From an uncultured Helicobacteraceae bacterium (lineage in GTDB: Bacteria > Campylobacterota > Campylobacteria > Campylobacterales > Helicobacteraceae), in contig CAKVEH010000091.1 in NCBI GenBank assembly GCA_934728205.1, positions 1 through 5,581 of the forward strand: a stretch of DNA of 5,581 nt, written 5' to 3'. The first letter of the stretch is position 1. Each line of letters begins with the position of its first letter. The notes beneath the pieces were generated by a model. That model had not been told where the DNA came from. It did not search any database and saw nothing but the letters and a program-made list of their open reading frames with translations. This document shows, one piece after another, positions 1-4,485 of the stretch. The position numbers and the translations under genes are program-made.

Positions 1-335
1 CAACGTCTACCATTTACGGAGATTGGGCGTTTGTAATAACGCGAGTATCCATTTTCATCGAATTTGCTACCTTGTGTGAGTAATGCAAAATCTATATCAA
101 ACATATCTTTGCAATATCTCTCATCAAAAAAGCTAGCAAATTCTTGCGGACTCCACACTCGTTGTGTGAGGAGTTCTGCTAGCTTATGTCTTGCTACTTC
201 GCCTATTTTTGGTTTATTGTTGTTTGATTTTTCGTCTAGTTCGTCTGGTGCAGGTTCTAAAAGCATTTGTTCTATTTCATTTATATATTCTTGCATTAAA
301 GACAAGCGAGAGAGTATTCGTTTTTTATCAATCAT
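1..335 (-). CDS. Unrecognised protein, 5' part (gene runs off the left edge)
   Basis: An open frame starts at the ATG 335-333 and stays open for 111 codons to the window edge without a stop. The start is supported by an AAAGGAG ribosome binding site at 347-341, five bases upstream. The N-terminal ~28 residues are charged and Leu/Ile-rich (LSLMQEYINEIEQMLLE), likely a helix or short coiled coil. An acidic, Asn-rich linker (residues ~29-40) follows, then a mixed region containing WSPQEFASFFDER (61-73) and GYSRYYKRP (96-104). There is no signal peptide or membrane segment in the visible part, so it is probably cytoplasmic. I do not recognise the family. The aromatic and basic end could belong to a nucleic-acid-binding protein, but that is a guess. 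It lies about 100 bp downstream of the last Sel1 gene with no clear terminator between, so it may share that transcript. That it is a gene is fairly sure; its function is unknown. Confidence 0.7.
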   Translation of the reverse strand, partial: MIDKKRILSRLSLMQEYINEIEQMLLEPAPDELDEKSNNNKPKIGEVARHKLAELLTQRVWSPQEFASFFDERYCKDMFDIDFALLTQGSKFDENGYSRYYKRPISVNGRR

Positions 336-364
336 TGTTACTCCTTTATAATTTCTCAACAAGC

Positions 365-439
365 CTACTTTAAAGAGACTTTTCTATCTGCTTGTAAGTC
401 AAATTCTTTGATAAGTATATCTATGAGAAAAATTGTCAT
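365..439 (-). CDS. Possible 24-residue ORF coupled to the upstream Sel1 gene
   Basis: The ATG at 439-437 overlaps the TGA of the upstream Sel1 gene by one base (TGATG). It is preceded at seven bases by AAGGAG (452-447), which lies inside the last codons of that gene. The frame reads MTIFLIDILIKEFDLQADRK plus four residues and ends at TAG 367-365. The start geometry is nearly the same as that of the pentapeptide gene after the other Sel1 paralogue, so ribosomes could plausibly start here. The peptide is short, with a hydrophobic first half, and matches nothing I recognise. It could be a real small protein, a remnant of a larger gene once in this place, or an accident of the conserved Sel1 3' end. 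Confidence 0.3.
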   Translation of the reverse strand: MTIFLIDILIKEFDLQADRKVSLK

Positions 440-1140
440 CACTGCACTCCTTCACTATGTATGCTTTTGTAATTATCACACCCTATCTGATTTCCCAAAT
501 CACACGCCTTGCCATAGTATTCCTTAGCGATAGAGTAATTTTGCTTGACACCTAGTCCTTCGTCATATAGGAAACCTAGATTATTGCACGCGAGAGCACC
601 TTTCATATCACAGGCTTTTTTGTAGAGTTCTGCTGCTTTATGGTAGTCTTGTCGCACACCTCGCCCTTTGGCATACATTACCCCTAACTCAGAGCAAGAA
701 GTTTTTTTCCGTAGTTCGTCACTATCACTAAGTTTATTACACGCAATTTCAAAATATTTCTTTGCGTTAAAATAATCATTTGATTCAAGGTAGAAATACC
801 CCAACCACCAGGAAATATTATTATCCCCCAAAGTGACGGCTTTTTCACAGTATGGTATTGCCCCCTCTTTATTATCTGCATTAATATAAATGTTGCATAT
901 CTTTCTACAATCATCATTATTGCATTCCTCTACACTTGGCAAACCATTATCAATCAATGCTTGACACACGCTCCTAGAATTATTTAAAAGGTAATTGAAA
1001 AGACAATTTCCTGAAGCCCTTTCCAACTCATTTTCACTCATCGCACCCATTCCTACGCTTAGCACACTTGCTAGGATTCCGCATACTAGGATTACTCTTT
1101 TTAGTATTTGCTTTTTTGCTTGTTGTGTTTCTTTTTTCAT
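439..1140 (-). CDS. Secreted Sel1-repeat (Hcp-like) protein, distal paralogue
   Basis: A 233-residue protein. The N-terminus is lysine-rich, followed by a hydrophobic core (about residues 15-32, RVILVCGILASVLSVGMG) that fits a Sec signal peptide cleaved near residues 33-34. The rest is helical TPR/Sel1-like repeats. The two clearest, about 149-181 and 185-217, carry the motifs YAKGRGVRQDYHKAAELYKK and LYDEGLGVKQNYSIAKEYYG. Cysteines come in pairs with C-x7-C spacing (C177/C185, C213/C221), plus C134/C149 and several further N-terminal cysteines. In Helicobacter Hcp proteins such pairs form disulfides that clamp each repeat, so a periplasmic or secreted location is inferred. The start is set by AAAGGAG at 1154-1148, seven bases before the ATG, partly inside the stop of the upstream gene. 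It is a close paralogue of the Sel1 gene at 2526-3170, with extra N-terminal residues before the signal core and an insertion after GNCL. The specific role is unknown. Confidence 0.9.
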   Translation of the reverse strand: MKKETQQAKKQILKRVILVCGILASVLSVGMGAMSENELERASGNCLFNYLLNNSRSVCQALIDNGLPSVEECNNDDCRKICNIYINADNKEGAIPYCEKAVTLGDNNISWWLGYFYLESNDYFNAKKYFEIACNKLSDSDELRKKTSCSELGVMYAKGRGVRQDYHKAAELYKKACDMKGALACNNLGFLYDEGLGVKQNYSIAKEYYGKACDLGNQIGCDNYKSIHSEGVQ

Positions 1141-1152
1141 AGTTTCACTCCT

Positions 1153-2526
1153 TTAGTTCGGGATTATAGAATTTTTACGCGCGGTTTTTTGTAGTGAAAA
1201 AATCACAAGGATAAATAGAATGCTATAAAGCGATAGAATCAGGTTAAGAGATATGTTGTTTTGGTTTGTGTCATTTCCAAATAGATTTGCCACACCAAAG
1301 ATATATTTTGGATTCCAAGTTAGTAACCACACACAAGGCACAAGATTTAGCAGTGTAAAAAATCCAAAACAATTTATTTTCTTAAAAAGATACATAAAAA
1401 GCAGTGATATAAAAGTAACTGCAAAAATGCTGCCCCATAATGCTATACTATTTAAATCTTTAATGAAAAATAAAATTGTCGCAAATCCACCCACCAAGAC
1501 AACAAACCAAGAGAGAATCTTTAGCAAATCCGTATGATGAGCTGAAGTATGGCGATAAAAGCAAAGTTGGATTAAGTCAATCCACTTTTTATATTTGTTG
1601 TTTTGGTTGTTTATAGATTCAGGTTCGGGCAGTCGTAACTCTATCTCTTTGGCATAGAGTTCTAATTTATGCCAAATAGAAGCATCTAGTAAATTATTAT
1701 TTGCAATTAGCACATTTTTGATTGTGCGAAATGAATCTCGTGCGTTGTTCGCATAGCGGATTTTATGTTTTTTGATTGTTTCTTGTTTTTCTTTTGATAG
1801 CTTTATTTCCTTTTTGTATGTCTTATCGTTTCTATATTCACTTATAAAATTCTTAATTTCGGCAAATTCTAAACCATTTATTTTAACATTGATAAAATTT
1901 GTAGCTTGGAGGTTGCTAAATACGCAAGTAGAGAAATTTGGCGCGGATTTAAAAGTAGCGTTATAAAACGACACTATGCCATTAAAAATACTCTCGTGGA
2001 AGTCCGCGTATTTGTGAAAAACTGCGTGGTTAAAAAACACATTGCCATTAAACTCGCAATTGGTGAAATAGACTCGCTCCTTAAACTCACAACGCTGAAA
2101 GTCTATGCGTAGAGAATTGTTAGATTCTGTCTCTTTATCCACGATAGAATCTAATGCGCCAAACGAAATGTATTCAAACCTTACTTCGCCACAAAATACA
2201 CAATTTTTAAAAGATATTTCATCTTTTGCATAAATGATTTTGCGTTTAGATTCTGTATCGTTTTGTGATTCTTTAGATTCCGTGTTTGTATCGATATTTT
2301 CGTATTTTACAATCAAAGGCTTGAAAATATAATATTTGCCATCTTGCTTTTTTATTAACTTATCTAGCTCTTTTTGTGATTTATTATCTTGTAGCCATTT
2401 TTCACACGCTTTATCTAGTGCATTTTCAAAGATAAATGTTTCTTTATTATTTTGTTTAATATGCAAAATCAAAGAATTACATTTCAATTCTATATCATAG
2501 ATTGGGGTATCTGTGCTTTGTGCCAT
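1153..2526 (-). CDS. Pentapeptide-repeat protein with C-terminal membrane domain
   Basis: A 457-residue protein. Residues 1-100 are charged with no signal peptide. Residues 106-203 hold phenylalanine-centred pentapeptide repeats, F-x-x-[C/A/S]-x-F, in an exact 11-residue period over six copies (F143/148, 154/159, 165/170, 176/181, 187/192, 198/203). Two more copies (106/111, 117/122) precede a ~20-residue insertion. This 5+6 spacing is typical of the Pentapeptide_3 type and predicts a right-handed beta-helix. A helical linker (about 235-330) contains ARDSFRTIKNVLIANNNLLD, a type of segment often seen between such repeats and membrane helices. Four hydrophobic segments follow, about 335-356, 360-381, 387-404 and 427-447. 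Inner-membrane anchoring with a cytoplasmic repeat domain is inferred. The ATG overlaps the stop of the upstream Sel1 gene (TAATG) and has AGGGG at 2538-2534 as ribosome binding site, so translation is probably coupled. The function is unknown. Confidence 0.88.
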   Translation of the reverse strand: MAQSTDTPIYDIELKCNSLILHIKQNNKETFIFENALDKACEKWLQDNKSQKELDKLIKKQDGKYYIFKPLIVKYENIDTNTESKESQNDTESKRKIIYAKDEISFKNCVFCGEVRFEYISFGALDSIVDKETESNNSLRIDFQRCEFKERVYFTNCEFNGNVFFNHAVFHKYADFHESIFNGIVSFYNATFKSAPNFSTCVFSNLQATNFINVKINGLEFAEIKNFISEYRNDKTYKKEIKLSKEKQETIKKHKIRYANNARDSFRTIKNVLIANNNLLDASIWHKLELYAKEIELRLPEPESINNQNNKYKKWIDLIQLCFYRHTSAHHTDLLKILSWFVVLVGGFATILFFIKDLNSIALWGSIFAVTFISLLFMYLFKKINCFGFFTLLNLVPCVWLLTWNPKYIFGVANLFGNDTNQNNISLNLILSLYSILFILVIFSLQKTARKNSIIPN

Positions 2527-3170
2527 TATTGCACCCCTGCTTCATTGATGGCTTTATAACTATCACAGCCTATTTGGTCGCCCAAATCACACGCCTTGCC
2601 GTAGTATTCCTTAGCGATAGAGTAATTTTGTCTCACGCCTTTTCCTACACCATAGAGCAAACCAAGTTCATTGCACGCTCTCCCATATTTCATATCGCAG
2701 GCTTTTTTGTAGAGTTCTGCTGCTTTGTGGTAGTCCTGTCTCACACCTCTACCCGAGTAATACATTTGTCCTAAGTTATAGCAAGAACCCGCTTGTATAT
2801 TGCTAACTTCATTACACCCGATTTCAGCATATCTCTTTGCGTTAAAGTAATCATTTAATTCACCGTAGGTAGCTCCCAATAAACCGTATCCAACATTATC
2901 CCCCAACGCAAGGGCTTTTTCAAAGTAAGGAATCGCCTCTCTATAATGCCCCGCTAGGACATAAAGAAAACCTACATCGCTACAATTATTTTTACCGCAT
3001 CGCTCCACACTTACTATATTTCCATTATCAATCAATGCTTGACACGCGCTTTTATCGTGATTTTCAAGGCAATTACCTGCAGCCCTTACCAACTCATTTT
3101 CACTCATCGCGCCCATTCCCACGCTTAGCGCACTTGCCAAGATTCCAAACACTAGCACCAACTTTTTCAT
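2526..3170 (-). CDS. Secreted Sel1-repeat (Hcp-like) protein, proximal paralogue
   Basis: A 214-residue protein from the ATG at 3170-3168. The frame is open further upstream (to a TTG at 3299 and beyond), but this ATG is chosen because it directly precedes a clean signal peptide, MKKLVLVFGILASALSVGMG, and has AAGGTGGG upstream. The mature part has Sel1/TPR-like repeats. The clearest run from about 130 to 161 (MYYSGRGVRQDYHKAAELYK) and 166 to 198 (GKGVRQNYSIAKEYYGK). Paired cysteines are C34/C43, C58/C63, C119/C130, C158/C166 and C194/C202; the last two have the Hcp-type C-x7-C spacing. There is no lipobox, so a soluble periplasmic or secreted protein is inferred. It is the first clear gene after the promoter at 3435-3463, with a leader ORF and CT tract between them. 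It overlaps the next gene by one base. Its paralogue lies on the other side of the pentapeptide gene. Confidence 0.9.
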   Translation of the reverse strand: MKKLVLVFGILASALSVGMGAMSENELVRAAGNCLENHDKSACQALIDNGNIVSVERCGKNNCSDVGFLYVLAGHYREAIPYFEKALALGDNVGYGLLGATYGELNDYFNAKRYAEIGCNEVSNIQAGSCYNLGQMYYSGRGVRQDYHKAAELYKKACDMKYGRACNELGLLYGVGKGVRQNYSIAKEYYGKACDLGDQIGCDSYKAINEAGVQ

Positions 3171-3319
3171 TATCCCACCTTGCGTATCAGCGCGATTCTG
3201 ATGTCGAATGCGCGCGCAAGGCACGCGCGATAAATGCGTGTGATGAGAATCTATATGAAAGAAAAAGCGTGTATGATACAAGCCCACGCAGGAGCGCAAT
3301 AGTTGAGAAAATTTTTCTA
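3171..3319 (-). other. Leader region between CT tract and Sel1 ATG
   Basis: This stretch lies between the stop of the small leader ORF and the proximal Sel1 ATG. It has no conventional gene. Two of its minus-strand frames matter. The Sel1 frame has no stop here, so a leader with one CT unit fewer would read straight into the Sel1 signal peptide. The frame reached with one unit more stays open until TGA at 3189-3187, 16 bases before the Sel1 ATG. The segment just after the tract contains AGAAAAATTTTCT, a near-palindrome. The last 45 bases hold GC-rich complementary segments that could fold over the ribosome binding site. The plus-strand reading of this area has no start context and I treat it as non-coding. 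Confidence 0.5.
3178..3221 (-). promoter_or_regulatory. Possible Shine-Dalgarno-sequestering hairpin before the proximal Sel1 gene
   Basis: On the minus strand, CGCAAGG (3184-3178) contains the ribosome binding site of the Sel1 gene that starts at 3170. It is perfectly complementary to CCTTGCG at 3221-3215, and two flanking G-U pairs could extend the stem to nine. The intervening 30 bases can fold on themselves, for example ATCAG with CTGAT. A competing GC stem (CGCGCG on both sides of TGCCTTG) uses part of the upstream arm, so two alternative folds are possible. If the long stem forms, translation starting at 3170 would be reduced unless a ribosome passes through. This is pairing read by eye, with no energy calculation. 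Confidence 0.35.
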
Positions 3320-3403
3320 TTAAGAGAGAGAGAGAGAGAGAACAGCGTTTGTTTCAGCAAACTTTAAGTTTCTAGCAAATCCTTGCTTTAAGTCATTTTT
3401 CAT
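3320..3403 (-). CDS. Leader ORF with internal CT repeat, possibly phase-variable (27 codons as sequenced)
   Basis: The ATG at 3403-3401 has AAGGA (3415-3411) seven bases upstream and lies about 25 bases after the expected transcription start of a near-consensus promoter. It reads MKNDLKQGFARNLKFAETNA, then V, then LSLSLS encoded by (CT)9, and stops at TAA 3322-3320 directly after the tract. With eight CT units the frame would continue without a stop into the proximal Sel1 gene, giving a 291-residue protein with 77 residues ahead of the signal peptide. With ten units it would encode 72 residues ending 16 bases before the Sel1 ATG. The peptide matches no family I recognise. It could be the start of a phase-variable protein in its off state, a regulatory leader peptide, or a decayed gene start. 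Good start signals plus a long dinucleotide tract make chance less likely. Confidence 0.5.
   Translation of the reverse strand: MKNDLKQGFARNLKFAETNAVLSLSLS
3323..3340. repeat. Dinucleotide microsatellite (AG)9 on plus, (CT)9 on minus
   Basis: Nine perfect AG units, read as CT on the coding strand, lie inside the small leader ORF. It is the only simple repeat of this length in the window. Dinucleotide CT tracts near the 5' end of genes are a well-known phase-variation device in Helicobacter, for example in outer-membrane protein genes, where slippage switches the frame. Here each unit gained or lost shifts the leader by two bases, and all three frames have different ends. Confidence 0.9.
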
Positions 3404-3434
3404 TACCAAATCCTTTTGTATGAAATTATCAGAA

Positions 3435-3463
3435 ATTGTAATACAATCTCACCGCAAAGTCAA
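3435..3463 (-). promoter_or_regulatory. Sigma-70-type promoter for the leader/Sel1 cassette
   Basis: On the minus strand, TTGACT (3463-3458) and TACAAT (3440-3435) are separated by exactly 17 bases. This is one mismatch from consensus at each box. A transcript would start near 3428, some 25 bases before the leader ATG and about 258 before the Sel1 ATG. It lies 30 bp beyond the stop of the radical SAM gene, so the accessory cassette can be transcribed independently of purF. The -35 box is unusually good for this bacterial group, whose housekeeping promoters usually rely mainly on the -10. Confidence 0.7.
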
Positions 3464-3492
3464 GGGATGTATTAGAGCATTATTTTAAGCGA

Positions 3493-4455
3493 CTAATACT
3501 CAATGTCGCGCTTGCGGAGCTCATCTCTAATGTGGCGCATTTGGATATTTTTATCAAAGCACCATTTTGGTGCGAGCAAACTCTCCTCGTGCGCGCCAGC
3601 ACTCACGCGTTGCACCACGACATTTTGTGGCATACGCTCTAAAGACTCTATAATAAGCTCGCTATAATCGCGCAGGCTGATTGGCTCATATTCGCCCGCC
3701 TTATACATTTGGGCGAGCTTCGTGCCACTCATCACATACATAGGATGGATTTTAATCCCATCAATCCCAAAGCTAAGCACAGATTCTAATGTGTGGAGCA
3801 TCATTTCCTTGCTTTCTTTTGGTAGTCCATAGATGATATGCGCGCACACTTTCACCCCCGCATTTCGCGTCTTTTCAAAGAGTTCCTTTGCGCCATCAAT
3901 GCTATGTCCGCGATTGGTGAGTTTGAGTGTCTCATTATGCACCGATTGGATTCCATATTCAAGCCAGATTTCCTTGCCCTGCTTGACATACCCGCCTAAA
4001 AGCCTAAGCACCTCATCACTCACACAATCTATGCGCGTGCCAATGCTAAGCCCCACGACATTTGAGAATCCAAGCGCACTATCATACAATGCCTTAAGCG
4101 TGTCAAATGGCGCGTAAGTGTTAGTAAAGGATTGAAAATAGATAAGATACTTTGCGATTCCAAATTTGCGCTTATGAAACTCCGCGTGCCACAAAAACTG
4201 CTCTTTTAATTGCGCGAGTTGCTTTTGAAGCAGTGGATTATGCGTGAGGGAAAAATTCATTTTCACTTCGCTTCGTTTGGCGATTTTTACCAAACTTGGC
4301 GAGAATGATTCATTATCGCAATAAATGCACCCACCGCTTGCCACGCTCCCATCGATATTAGGACAAGTAAATCCTTGCAAAGAAATGGGAATCTTGCGCA
4401 CACGCTCGCCAAAGCGGGATTTGAAATATCGCCCAATGGTAAGAATTGTCTTCAC
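3493..4455 (-). CDS. TIGR01212/YhcC-type radical SAM protein
   Basis: A 320-residue protein, full length for the family. The iron-sulfur motif is C31-x11-C43-x2-C46 in FTCPNIDGSVASGGCIYC, the family's characteristic long spacing rather than CxxxCxxC. Further landmarks are YFQSFTNTYAP (106-116), GTRIDC (139-144), LEYGIQS (165-171), HIIYGLP (206-212) and KIHPMYV (235-241), in the order expected for the radical SAM barrel. It should bind one [4Fe-4S] cluster and cleave S-adenosylmethionine in the cytoplasm. A Bacillus member (YtqA) has been linked to wobble-uridine modification of tRNA; whether that applies here is uncertain. The start is a GTG at 4455-4453 with AGGAAG at 4467-4462 six bases upstream. 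It lies 30 bp after purF with no terminator between, so the two are probably co-transcribed. No key residue is missing. Confidence 0.92.
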   Translation of the reverse strand: MKTILTIGRYFKSRFGERVRKIPISLQGFTCPNIDGSVASGGCIYCDNESFSPSLVKIAKRSEVKMNFSLTHNPLLQKQLAQLKEQFLWHAEFHKRKFGIAKYLIYFQSFTNTYAPFDTLKALYDSALGFSNVVGLSIGTRIDCVSDEVLRLLGGYVKQGKEIWLEYGIQSVHNETLKLTNRGHSIDGAKELFEKTRNAGVKVCAHIIYGLPKESKEMMLHTLESVLSFGIDGIKIHPMYVMSGTKLAQMYKAGEYEPISLRDYSELIIESLERMPQNVVVQRVSAGAHEESLLAPKWCFDKNIQMRHIRDELRKRDIEY

Positions 4456-4485
4456 TGATAACTTCCTGCGTTTGATTTATGTTGT

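Noticed and set aside
64..351. Plus-strand open frame of 95 codons
   Set aside because: It mirrors the minus-strand gene at 1-335, has low-complexity serine content, and lacks a ribosome binding site. The minus frame has an AAAGGAG site and protein-like composition.
340..438. Terminator between the distal Sel1 gene and the gene at 1-335
   Set aside because: I see no stable inverted repeat followed by T residues in this stretch.
3202..3230. GC-rich stem (CGCGCG around TGCCTTG) as a transcription terminator
   Set aside because: No run of T follows on the minus strand, and it lies in the leader of an expressed gene. It is more likely a leader fold or chance.
3171..3299. Extended start of the proximal Sel1 protein at TTG 3299
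   Set aside because: This would put 43 non-hydrophobic residues before an obvious signal peptide. The ATG at 3170 has its own ribosome binding site. The extension matters only if the CT tract changes length.
3035..3367. Plus-strand open frame of 110 codons containing an Arg-Glu run
   Set aside because: The Arg-Glu run is the AG microsatellite read in another frame. The frame overlaps the Sel1 signal-peptide coding and has no start signals.
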